From contig JAHLLK010000116.1 of assembly GCA_020444165.1 (NCBI GenBank), positions 1 through 12,524 of the forward strand: 12,524 nt of DNA, in the 5' to 3' direction. A model generated the notes under the pieces. That model made no database searches, was not told the DNA's origin, and saw nothing but the letters and a program-made list of their open reading frames with translations. Positions 1 to 5,417 of the stretch are shown in pieces. How positions within the stretch are numbered: the stretch's first letter is position 1; every line of letters begins with the position of its first letter. The translations under genes were made by a program, and so were the position numbers. The DNA is from Deltaproteobacteria bacterium. Its GTDB lineage: Bacteria; Desulfobacterota; Desulfarculia; Desulfarculales; Desulfarculaceae.

Positions 1-171
1 GGTGGGCCTGGCCTCCTGGGCCAGCTTGAGGCCCTTGATGCCGTTCTGGCCGTAAACCGCGGCCGGTCCGGTCATGGGGAACACCACACCAATTTTGATC
101 GGGTCAGCGGCCTGGGCCGCGCCAGCCAGGCCCAGGAGGAGGGCCAGCATAAGCAGGACGATTTTCTTCAT
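1..171 (-). CDS. ABC transporter periplasmic binding protein, Leu/Ile/Val type (N-terminal part, cut by window edge)
   Basis: The first 57 codons of a secreted substrate-binding protein. It starts with a signal peptide: MKK, a hydrophobic stretch rich in Leu, Met and Ala, and an AQA/AD cleavage site near residue 22. The first beta strand and turn of the type I periplasmic binding fold follow (IKIGVVFPMTGPAAVYGQNG). The family feeds branched-chain amino acids or related small molecules to a Liv-type ABC permease. The start is set by the signal peptide; a GGAG lies about 11 bases upstream, which is rather far. It follows the complete binding-protein gene by 70 bases on the same strand and resembles it in the same region (IGVVxPMTG, YGQ, LAQE), so the two are tandem paralogues, probably co-transcribed. 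Ligand unknown. The rest lies outside the window. Confidence 0.85.
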   Translation of the reverse strand, partial: MKKIVLLMLALLLGLAGAAQAADPIKIGVVFPMTGPAAVYGQNGIKGLKLAQEARPT

Positions 172-241
172 CGAGGAAAACGCTCCAAGTGTTAGAGAAA
201 TGACCGGGAAATCAGTTGCCGTGGGGCAAGGTGGCTGCCGT

Positions 242-1429
242 TCAAGGTTCCACTGAAGTTACATATACGAAGTCGCCCTTCTGGACTTTGAGCAGCACCG
301 CGGCCTTGACCGCGTTGCCGTCCTCGCCCAGCGAGATCTTGCCGGTGATGCCCCCAAAGTCCTTGGTGGCCACCAGGGCGTCCCGGATGGCCTGGCCGTC
401 CAGCTTGCCCGCCCGGCTGATGGCGTCCAGGAGCAGCAGGTAACTTTCCGCCCCCAGGGCGTGGAAGCTGGTCAGACCCTCGCCGATCTTGCCGTTGGCC
501 TGGGCCTCCTGGAACTTGGCCAGGAATTTCCGGCCCAGATCGGTGTAGATGGCGTCGGGATGGAAATGCGCCGTGAAAGTGAAGCCCTCCACCGCCGGTC
601 CGCCGATCTTCACCAGCTCCGGGGCCTGAGCGCCGTCACCCGAAAGCATGGGCAGTTTGAGCCCCAGCTCCTGGGCCTGGCGGGCCACCAGGGCGTCCTC
701 TGAGTAGTACATGGGCAGATACAGAAGGTCGGCATCGAAGCTTTGCAGGGTGCCGAGCTGGGCGCTGAAGTCCTGGTCGCCGGTGTTGCACTTCACCATG
801 GCCACCACCTTGCCGCCCAGTTTCTGGAACTCCTCGCGGAAGAATTTGGCCAAGGCCACCGCGTAGTCCTGGCTGACGTCCATCATGATGGCCGCTCGCC
901 GGGACCCCAACTGCTCATAGGCGTAGCGCGCGGCCACCTGACCCTGGTAGGGGTCGATGAAGCAGTTGCGGAACACGAATTTGCGGCCCTGGGTGATGAT
1001 GGGGTTGGTGGCCGTGGGCAACACCATGGGCACCTTGGCCGCCTCGGCGATGGGCGCGGCGGCCAGGGCGCGGGAGCTGGTGGCCGGGCCCAGGATGGCC
1101 GCCACCTGGTCTTTCTGCACCAGGCGGTTGGTGGCGTTGGCCGCCTCCACGTTGTCGCTCTTGTCATCCACGAGCAAGAGCTTCACCGGCCGGCCCAACA
1201 CCCTGGGCTCGATTTCCTGGGCCAACAGCATGCCCATCCAGCACATCTGGCCGTAGGAAGCCACCGAGCCGGTCATGGGCAGCACCACCCCGATGCGCAC
1301 GGGTTCCTCGGCCGGGGACGGAGTGGCCTTGCTCTCGGCCCGGGCCGGGCCCGGCGCCGCCAGGGCGAGGGCCAAGAGCAGGCAGGCCAGCCGAGCCACG
1401 TACCGGAGCCAGCCATCTTTCGTCTGCAT
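242..1429 (-). CDS. ABC transporter periplasmic binding protein, Leu/Ile/Val type
   Basis: A 395-residue secreted solute-binding protein of the Leu/Ile/Val (Peripla_BP_6) family, about the usual length. The signal peptide spans residues 1-31 (hydrophobic core near 14-26, ending ARA/E). The mature protein begins the fold with RIGVVLPMTG at about 45-54. ILGPATSSRALAAAPIAEAAKVPMV (about 112-136, read in pieces) is the lobe segment typical of these receptors, and LLYLPMYYSEDA plus LSGDGA (about 235-266) belong to the second lobe. The ATG at 1429 is preferred over one six codons upstream because AGGAGGG sits five bases before it. The mature part has three cysteines (about 63, 156 and 214), more than many family members have. 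The ligand cannot be read from sequence. It lies upstream of a paralogue in the same orientation; no permease or ATPase gene is visible here. Confidence 0.93.
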   Translation of the reverse strand: MQTKDGWLRYVARLACLLLALALAAPGPARAESKATPSPAEEPVRIGVVLPMTGSVASYGQMCWMGMLLAQEIEPRVLGRPVKLLLVDDKSDNVEAANATNRLVQKDQVAAILGPATSSRALAAAPIAEAAKVPMVLPTATNPIITQGRKFVFRNCFIDPYQGQVAARYAYEQLGSRRAAIMMDVSQDYAVALAKFFREEFQKLGGKVVAMVKCNTGDQDFSAQLGTLQSFDADLLYLPMYYSEDALVARQAQELGLKLPMLSGDGAQAPELVKIGGPAVEGFTFTAHFHPDAIYTDLGRKFLAKFQEAQANGKIGEGLTSFHALGAESYLLLLDAISRAGKLDGQAIRDALVATKDFGGITGKISLGEDGNAVKAAVLLKVQKGDFVYVTSVEP

Positions 1430-1894
1430 GGTTTCCCTCCTGGTCAAGCCGAACGCGTCAGATGGTTCGGGTCTCCTTAGCGCCCGCCGGACGGGAAAAG
1501 GGCTGCGGCCGGGATGTGGGCCTACCTGTTGAAAGCTGCCGAAATATGGGCACGTGGGGTGACCCGGTCACCCCGTGCCGTCGGGGGGCCGCGGACGACC
1601 CGGACCAGCGGGCTGTTTATCATCTGCCCGCAGGACCCTTCCACGGGTTTACTACCACAAGCCCGCCTGTCGGTTCAAGAAAAGCCCGCGCCGCCCGGGG
1701 GCATCCGCGGCGGTGGGACCGGGTGGTGGAGCCCCGGAGCCGGGCGGGGGAGGGAACGTTGGGCCGGGGGCAGGGAGGGGGGACCGCCGGTATCGCGTGG
1801 CCGGGGAGGGCGGAAACTCGCCCCTGCCCGGAGTGGCGGGACGAGGCATCCGCGTCAGGGGTGCACTCGGGCCCGGCCCGGGGAGCCTCAGAGT
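1430..1894. other. Gene-free GC-rich spacer upstream of the binding-protein genes
   Basis: No reading frame here has a family signature; the frames seen are Pro/Gly/Arg-rich products of base composition. The stretch holds the ribosome-binding site of the binding-protein gene at its left end, a striking palindrome at 1549-1579 and a weaker inverted repeat GCGGGC/GCCCGC at about 1609-1631. The part from about 1680 to 1890 is dominated by G and C runs. No clear sigma70 promoter was found for the binding-protein genes, though it should lie here. Confidence 0.6.
1549..1579. repeat. Perfect palindrome / hairpin upstream of the binding-protein genes
   Basis: GGGGTGACC (1556-1564) and GGTCACCCC (1566-1574) are exact inverted repeats around one central base. 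Outer arms GGCAC and GTGCC extend it, with two unpaired bases (GT) on the left. It lies about 120 bases before the start of the binding-protein gene at 1429. No T-run follows on either strand, so it does not look like an intrinsic terminator. A symmetric operator for a dimeric regulator of the transport genes is the simplest reading; a transcript hairpin is also possible. Confidence 0.5.
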
Positions 1895-1999
1895 CTAGGA
1901 CTTGGGTTTATCTCGCTTTTCTTGTCGGAGGCCCAGCCCCCAAACCAGAAACGCCAATACGATGCTGCCGCCCACGATCGCGAAGAAATCCCAAGTCAT
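1895..1999 (-). CDS. Small single-span membrane protein (34 residues)
   Basis: This short frame encodes MTWDFFAIVGGSIVLAFLVW followed by GLGLRQEKRDKPKS. Residues 5-24 form one convincing transmembrane helix. The tail is strongly charged (RQEKRDKPK), which by the positive-inside rule puts the C-terminus in the cytoplasm. Support that it is a real gene: GAAGAGG four bases before the ATG, a consensus TATAAT about 43 bases upstream of the start, and a membrane-protein composition unlike the Pro/Gly/Arg-rich shadow frames nearby. I do not recognise the family. Proteins of this shape are often small accessory subunits of transporters or respiratory complexes, but no partner is evident; the nearest genes are exodeoxyribonuclease III upstream and the binding proteins downstream. 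Confidence 0.65.
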   Translation of the reverse strand: MTWDFFAIVGGSIVLAFLVWGLGLRQEKRDKPKS

Positions 2000-2041
2000 A
2001 GCGCCTCTTCTTTCTCTAGAGGGGGTTTCACCATCCGCCGC

Positions 2042-2069
2042 ATTATAACCCGCCGGCGGCCAGGCACAA
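2042..2069 (-). promoter_or_regulatory. Sigma70-type promoter of the small membrane protein
   Basis: On the minus strand a perfect TATAAT (2047 to 2042) is preceded, after 16 bases, by TTGTGC (2069 to 2064), a weak -35 match. The expected transcript start is near 2035, leaving a leader of about 36 bases before the ATG at 1999. The -10 element stands out in a GC-rich surround. Confidence 0.55.
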
Positions 2070-2159
2070 AGAGGAACCCGCCCGGCCCAGGAGGGGGCGG
2101 CGTATTCTTTTCCTTGCTGTTATTGGCCTCGCCCCCACTTTCGGCAGGGCCCGCGGTTT

Positions 2160-2222
2160 ACTATTTAATATTTCGAAATTTGTTGAAAAATATGAAGTTT
2201 TTTGGGGGAAGGGGGGGGCTCC
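2160..2222. other. AT-rich island and G-run after the exonuclease gene
   Basis: About 45 bases rich in A and T, including TTTCGAAA and TTGAAAAATAT, are followed on the plus strand by T6, G5, AA and G8. The composition is sharply different from the surrounding DNA. It lies just downstream of the exonuclease stop. I see no clean hairpin followed by a U-run, so a terminator role is unproven. Confidence 0.4.
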
Positions 2223-2232
2223 CACATCTTCT

Positions 2233-3012
2233 TCAGTCCGCGAACTCGGCCAGCACCGGGGTGTGGTCCGAGGGCTTGGGCAGGGCCCGGGGGCCGGTGT
2301 CCACCCAGCAGTCCAGGCTCAGGCCGGCCAGGGGGGGCGTGGCCAGGATGTGGTCGATGCGCCAGCCCAGGTTGCGCTTGAAGCCGTTTGGCAGGCGGTA
2401 ATCCCAGAAGCTGAACTGCTTGTCCTCGGGGTGGTGGCGCCGGAAGAGGTCCTCCAGCCCCCAAGCGGCCAGCTCGGCCAGGGCGGCGCGCTCGGCCGGC
2501 TGGCAGCCCACCGAGCCGGCCAGGCCGGCCGGGTCGAAGAGGTCCAGGTCGGTGGGGGCCACGTTCAGGTCGCCGCACAAAACCAGGGGGTCGCCGGGGG
2601 AGAAGTTTTCCCGGAGCCAGGCGGTCAGCCGGCCAAAGAACTCCAGCTTGTGCTCATAGGCGGGGTCGGCCGGGTCCTTGCCCTGGGGCGCGTACACGTT
2701 CACCACCCGCACCCCTTGGGTCTTTAGGCTGATGAACCGGGCCTCGGCGGCGTTCCATCCGTCGGGAAAGCCACGCTGCACCTCTTCGGGGGGCACGGTG
2801 GTGAGGATGGCCACCCCGTTATAGGACTTTTGCCCCTGGAAGCTGGCGGTGTAACCCAGTTCTTCGAAGGCGGCGGCCGGGAATGCGTCGTCCGGCACCT
2901 TGGTTTCCTGCAGGCACGCCACCTGGGGCCGGTGCTGGGCCAGCCAATCCTGCAGGATGGCCAGGCGGGCCCGCACTCCGTTGACGTTGAAGGTCGCCAG
3001 GGTCCAGGACAT
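2233..3012 (-). CDS. xth: Exodeoxyribonuclease III
   Basis: A 259-residue enzyme of the exonuclease III/AP endonuclease family, which cuts DNA at abasic sites and trims 3' ends in base-excision repair in the cytoplasm. All the expected catalytic motifs are present in order: FNVNGVRAR with N9 and N11, the metal-binding E36 in LQETK, Y107 in VNVYAPQG, D148 and N150 in CGDLNVAP, W203 in FSFWDYR, D220 in GWRIDH, and the general base H250 in PSDHTPV. Length is normal for the family. The ATG at 3012 is preceded by AAAGG about eight bases upstream. It is divergent from the FmdB-type gene across 114 bases. The nearest family members are called xth or exoA; the naming does not affect the function. Confidence 0.97.
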   Translation of the reverse strand: MSWTLATFNVNGVRARLAILQDWLAQHRPQVACLQETKVPDDAFPAAAFEELGYTASFQGQKSYNGVAILTTVPPEEVQRGFPDGWNAAEARFISLKTQGVRVVNVYAPQGKDPADPAYEHKLEFFGRLTAWLRENFSPGDPLVLCGDLNVAPTDLDLFDPAGLAGSVGCQPAERAALAELAAWGLEDLFRRHHPEDKQFSFWDYRLPNGFKRNLGWRIDHILATPPLAGLSLDCWVDTGPRALPKPSDHTPVLAEFAD

Positions 3013-3126
3013 AGTCAGCCTTTCCGTACCCGGGCCTCAGGGGGCCGGTCGGCCTTGCCAGGAAAGCCGCCGGCGGTTAAACTTGCCCGGCCATAAGATA
3101 ATTTCCACAGCGCGGGAGAGAGCGCC

Positions 3127-3387
3127 ATGCCCATATTCGAGTTTCGTTGCGCGGCTTGCGGGGAGGTATTCGAGTTTCTGGCCATGAAGAAGGGCGAGGA
3201 ACTGGAGCTTTGTTGCCCGCATTGCGGGGGTGAGGACCTGGCCAGGCTGGTGAGCGCGGCCAATGCGGTGACCGAGTCGCCCAAGGTGTCCGGCGGGCCG
3301 GGCGGTGGCGGCGCCAGCGTGGAAAACCGCTCCTGCGCCAATGCCGGGAGCTGCTCCACCATCACCCTGCCGGGGTATGAACGCTAG
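3127..3387 (+). CDS. FmdB-family zinc-ribbon protein
   Basis: An 86-residue protein that begins MPIFEFRCAACGEVFE, the hallmark of the FmdB putative regulatory zinc-ribbon family (normally 60-110 residues). The four zinc ligands are C8 and C11 in CAAC and C30 and C33 in CPHC, with an extra C29. After the ribbon comes a flexible Gly-rich stretch (about 54-62) and a tail with two further cysteines (SCANAGSC). The family was named from a gene beside formamidase operons, and its molecular role is still poorly known; regulation is only presumed. GGGAGAGAG precedes the ATG. It is transcribed away from the exonuclease gene. A GATAAT at 3097-3102 could be its -10 element, but I see no convincing -35. 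Confidence 0.9.
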   Translation: MPIFEFRCAACGEVFEFLAMKKGEELELCCPHCGGEDLARLVSAANAVTESPKVSGGPGGGGASVENRSCANAGSCSTITLPGYER

Positions 3388-3531
3388 GCCGCGTCGGCCC
3401 GGTTGCGGGAGCCCCCAGGGGGCCGAACCGCCCAGCCGCGGCGTGGCCGGGGACCCGGGGGCTGTCCCCTTGGCCCGGGTCCGCGACCTGGGCCGGGTTT
3501 CCGCCTCCGGGCGCGGCGCCCCGGCGGCCGG

Positions 3532-3780
3532 TCAGTGCACCGGCTCCGGATAGACGCTGCCCAGACCCTTGTAGGAGAACAGCACTCCCAGCTCCTCCAT
3601 GAGTTGGTTGGTGCAGCCTTCGATTTTGGCCAGATCGGACTCGGTCATGGCCCCGTGGTCGATCAAGCTCAGCAAGCGGTTGAGCTTGTCCAACTGCTCC
3701 ACGATGCGGGGATGTATGTCTTCCTTGTGCAGCAGTTCGCTGACGTCCCGGATCACCCGCAGGCAAGAGTCCACCCTCAT
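3532..3780 (-). CDS. Small uncharacterised helical protein
   Basis: An 82-residue protein that I do not recognise. It is predicted to be almost all helix with regular hydrophobic spacing (CLRVIRDVSELLHKED, IVEQLDKLNRLLSLIDHG, DLAKIEGCTNQLMEELGVLF), like a small helical bundle, with no signal peptide or membrane span and two cysteines. The start is uncertain. ATG at 3780 gives 82 residues. A GTG at 3819 would give 95 and overlap the TGA of the upstream membrane-protein gene as GTGA, which suggests translational coupling, but the GGGAG before it is only two bases away. The frame stays open farther upstream, but only as Arg/Pro/Gly-rich shadow of the neighbouring gene. It follows the holin-like gene closely, so the two are probably one transcript. 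Confidence 0.6.
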   Translation of the reverse strand: MRVDSCLRVIRDVSELLHKEDIHPRIVEQLDKLNRLLSLIDHGAMTESDLAKIEGCTNQLMEELGVLFSYKGLGSVYPEPVH

Positions 3781-3815
3781 GCCCAATGATACGCTCTCGC
3801 AGTCCACCACCAGCC

Positions 3816-4217
3816 TCACATCTCCCAACGATTGCCCGGGCCGCGCCGCATCTCCACCACTTCGATCTGCCCGCGGTCTCCCACCAGGGAGTTGGCCGCG
3901 AGGCTGAAGAGACTGAGCACCAGCGAGCCGCCCACGGCGGTCCAGAAGCCATGCACGTGAAAACCGGCCAAAAGCCAGCCGGTCAACCAAAGCGTCAAAC
4001 CGTTAATGACGATGATGAATAGGCCCAGGGTGAGTACGGTCAAGGGAAGGGTGAAGAATATCAATACGGGTCGGACCACGGCATTCATTATGCCCAGGAA
4101 AAAGGCGGCAATGAACGCCCAGCCCACTCCGTCCACGGTGATGCCGTCAAAGAGCCAGCTCACGAAAAGGAGCCCTATGGCGCTCACCACCCAGCGAAAA
4201 AATATTCCCCTTCCCAT
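3816..4217 (-). CDS. Phage-holin-like four-span membrane protein (YvlD/DUF360 type)
   Basis: A 133-residue integral membrane protein with four hydrophobic segments at about 6-24, 31-50, 53-78 and 87-110. The centre carries the family signature NAVVRPVLIFFTLPLTVLTLGLF and then IVINGL (read in two parts), typical of the phage holin family 4 / YvlD proteins. Despite the name these are common chromosomal proteins of unknown function, and nothing else here suggests a prophage. The charged tail (about 113-133) is cytoplasmic-looking. The ATG at 4217 fits the family start. The frame stays open upstream to 4430, but that part is Pro/Arg/Gly-rich and not family-like. No Shine-Dalgarno is visible before the ATG, and TTGCGG-17-TAGTCT ends just upstream, so a leaderless message is conceivable. 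Confidence 0.85.
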   Translation of the reverse strand: MGRGIFFRWVVSAIGLLFVSWLFDGITVDGVGWAFIAAFFLGIMNAVVRPVLIFFTLPLTVLTLGLFIIVINGLTLWLTGWLLAGFHVHGFWTAVGGSLVLSLFSLAANSLVGDRGQIEVVEMRRGPGNRWEM

Positions 4218-4465
4218 GGCGGTAAGACTAGCACACCACCCCGGGAGCCGCAACTTGGGGGCCGGAGCCGGCCTAGTGACGTTTTGGTTGTTTAGGGCCG
4301 ATAAGATTGGCGGGGCGGAGTTTTGGGGCACAGGGTCGGGGGACGGCCCACGGGGGATCTCCGCCGCACGGCCGCCCCGGCCGCTGGAGGAGGGCCTGGG
4401 CTCCCCGCCCGGGGGGACGGAGAGCCGCAAGCCGGACGGCGCCGGGCCGGGCCCGGCGGGCGTCG
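4218..4465. other. Gene-free spacer after the HMA selenoprotein gene
   Basis: Nothing coding is supported here. The end next to the selenoprotein stop is very GC-rich, with GCCGGGCCCGGC-type inverted repeats but no following U-run, so the transcript end is not identifiable. The other end is more AT-rich, as expected for the start region of the holin-like gene. Confidence 0.5.
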
Positions 4466-4705
4466 TCAGGATTCCCTGATGTCTATTGTCGTGTAGCGGG
4501 TCTTCTTCTTGATATTCGTAATGATGGTGTCCACCGTGGTTTCGCCGGGATCGTAGGTGATGGAAGCCTGGCGAATGGCGGTATTCAACTCAAAGGACTT
4601 TACGCCGGCTGACCCTTCCAGGGCCACTGAGACTATGCCCTTTCAAGTGAGTCAAACCATCTGCGGCAGGCCCAGCACCACCGTGGCCAATTCCTGGTCG
4701 CTCAT
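4466..4705 (-). CDS. HMA/MerP-like selenoprotein with UxxU metal site
   Basis: A 79-residue heavy-metal-associated domain read through two in-frame TGA codons (4654-4652 and 4645-4643). With TGA as selenocysteine (U) it begins MSDQELATVVLGLPQMVULT and continues UKGIVSVALEGSAGV, then FELNTAIRQASITYDPGETT. The usual domain has GMxCxxC, then V..AL....GV, then a YDP turn; both cysteines here are exactly U18 and U21. The beta-alpha-beta-beta-alpha-beta fold is complete: strand 7-17, helix 22-31, strands 37-42 and 47-51, helix 57-68, strand 71-76. AAGGAG lies six to seven bases before the ATG. There is no signal peptide, so it is cytoplasmic. Such domains bind or carry soft metal ions, or act as small redox carriers. 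It follows dsrE by 84 bases. Codon use is more AT-rich than in neighbouring genes. The alternative, a broken gene, would need both lesions to fall on the two metal-site cysteines. Confidence 0.88.
4610..4626 (-). promoter_or_regulatory. Candidate bacterial SECIS hairpin
   Basis: In the transcript UGGCCCU (4626 to 4620) pairs with AGGGUCA (4616 to 4610), seven pairs including one G-U, around the loop GGA. The loop lies 23 bases after the second UGA and 32 after the first, both within the spacing usually described for bacterial SECIS elements, and it opens with G as expected. A competing stem AGGGC/GCCCU starts closer to the second UGA. The prediction was made by eye, without folding energies. 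Confidence 0.55.
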
Positions 4706-4789
4706 CTTATGCTCCTTTTTTGCGGGCCGGCGGCTCCGGAGGGCGCAAGCCCCCGGGCGCCGGCCCTGGCCCATTCTCGCCGGGCCGGC

Positions 4790-5140
4790 TCAGAAGTTGA
4801 TCACCGTGCCTTGGCTGGCCAGCTCCAAGAGGTGGGGCGCGCCGTCCCACATCATGTTGGCGTAGAACTTGGCTTCGTCCAGCTTGCGGGCCTGGCCGCA
4901 GGGCGGGCAGATGCCGATGGGCACCTCCTTCTCCACCAGGTAGGGCAGGTAGTCGCCCACGCAGTCGCCGTTGGGGTTCTTCTCGGACATGTCCTTGCTG
5001 GAGTCGGCCCAATAGACCCCATCGTCCACCAGGAATACGTAGACCTGGTGCCCCTGGGCGTGGGCCACCTTGGCCAGTTGGAAACAACGCGTGGCCGGTC
5101 CGGCCCCGCCTTTGGAAAGCATGAAAACAAAGTTGCCCAT
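4790..5140 (-). CDS. DsrE-family sulfur-relay-type protein
   Basis: A 116-residue cytoplasmic protein of the DsrE/DsrF-like fold (alpha-beta, 110-130 residues typical). It starts MGNFVFMLSKGGAGPATRCF, a strand-loop-helix that opens these proteins, then HQVYVFLVDDGVYWA (about 31-45). The conserved cysteine region is VPIGICPPCGQARKL with C78 and C81; the domain ends with AKFYANMMWDGAPHLLELAS. Members of this fold pass persulfide sulfur between proteins or act in related thiol chemistry; whether this one is a sulfurtransferase is not provable here. The ATG at 5140 is chosen because GGAGGG lies four bases upstream; the frame extends farther but as Arg/Gly-rich sequence. It is the first gene of a two-gene unit with the UxxU HMA protein, suggesting linked thiol/selenol or metal-sulfur chemistry. 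Confidence 0.9.
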   Translation of the reverse strand: MGNFVFMLSKGGAGPATRCFQLAKVAHAQGHQVYVFLVDDGVYWADSSKDMSEKNPNGDCVGDYLPYLVEKEVPIGICPPCGQARKLDEAKFYANMMWDGAPHLLELASQGTVINF

Positions 5141-5323
5141 GATCCCTCCCTTCATCTCTCCCTTGCAGGTAATGGCCCAAACGAGCGCGCGGCACCAAGC
5201 CTCCCGCAACGCGCCGCGGCCTCTAAGCAACAGGCGGACCGCCGGCCGGACGCGCCGGCCCCGGCCCCCCTGCGGAACCATCATATCAATATCTGCTTAT
5301 ATTTGAAAAGATCAGAAAGTCAG
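5141..5323 (-). promoter_or_regulatory. Promoter and long leader of the dsrE/selenoprotein unit
   Basis: On the minus strand TATAAG (5301 to 5296) is preceded after 16 bases by CTGACT (5323 to 5318), 5/6 and 4/6 matches to the sigma70 consensus, in a local AT-rich patch. Transcription would start near 5289, giving a leader of about 150 bases before the ATG at 5140. The leader contains GC-rich inverted repeats (GGCCGG/CCGGCC) near 5218-5265. No known riboswitch was recognised. Confidence 0.45.
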
Positions 5324-5355
5324 GGACGGGAAAAGGCGGACACCAAGCGGGCCAC

Positions 5356-5395
5356 ATAAAAAAAAAAGGGGAGGGGCGAACCGGCGCCCCTCCCC
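5356..5395 (-). terminator. Rho-independent terminator of fchA
   Basis: Reading the minus strand, GGGGAGGGGCG (5395 to 5385) pairs perfectly over 11 bases with CGCCCCTCCCC (5378 to 5368) around a six-base loop, followed at once by ten T residues (5367 to 5358). It starts 22 bases after the fchA stop codon. It also insulates the dsrE promoter downstream. Confidence 0.96.
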
Positions 5396-5417
5396 GCGTA
5401 AAGCCTGGCGTATCGCG

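Noticed and set aside
743..1480. 245-codon plus-strand frame opposite the binding protein
   Set aside because: Gly/His-rich shadow of a well-supported secreted protein on the other strand.
2181..2190. TGTTGAAAAA identical to part of repeat B (9522-9531), as a sign of a third repeat copy
   Set aside because: Only ten bases match, and none of the five hairpins or loop motifs is present nearby.
3388..3531. Terminator between the convergent FmdB and helical-protein genes
   Set aside because: Several GC-rich inverted repeats exist (for example GGGGA..TCCCC near 3449-3468), but none is followed by a T-run on either strand.
3362..3952. 196-codon minus-strand frame running through the helical-protein and holin genes
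   Set aside because: It is in another frame from both real genes, is Arg/Gly/Pro-rich, and extends into non-coding GC-rich DNA.
3816..4217. Prophage or lysis cassette suggested by the holin-like protein
   Set aside because: The family is a common chromosomal membrane protein; no endolysin, structural or integrase gene is present.
4466..4705. Reading the HMA gene as a pseudogene with nonsense mutations
   Set aside because: Both TGA codons fall exactly on the CxxC cysteines, there are no frameshifts, and the ribosome-binding site, length and all other domain positions are intact. Random decay would not be expected to hit just those two codons.
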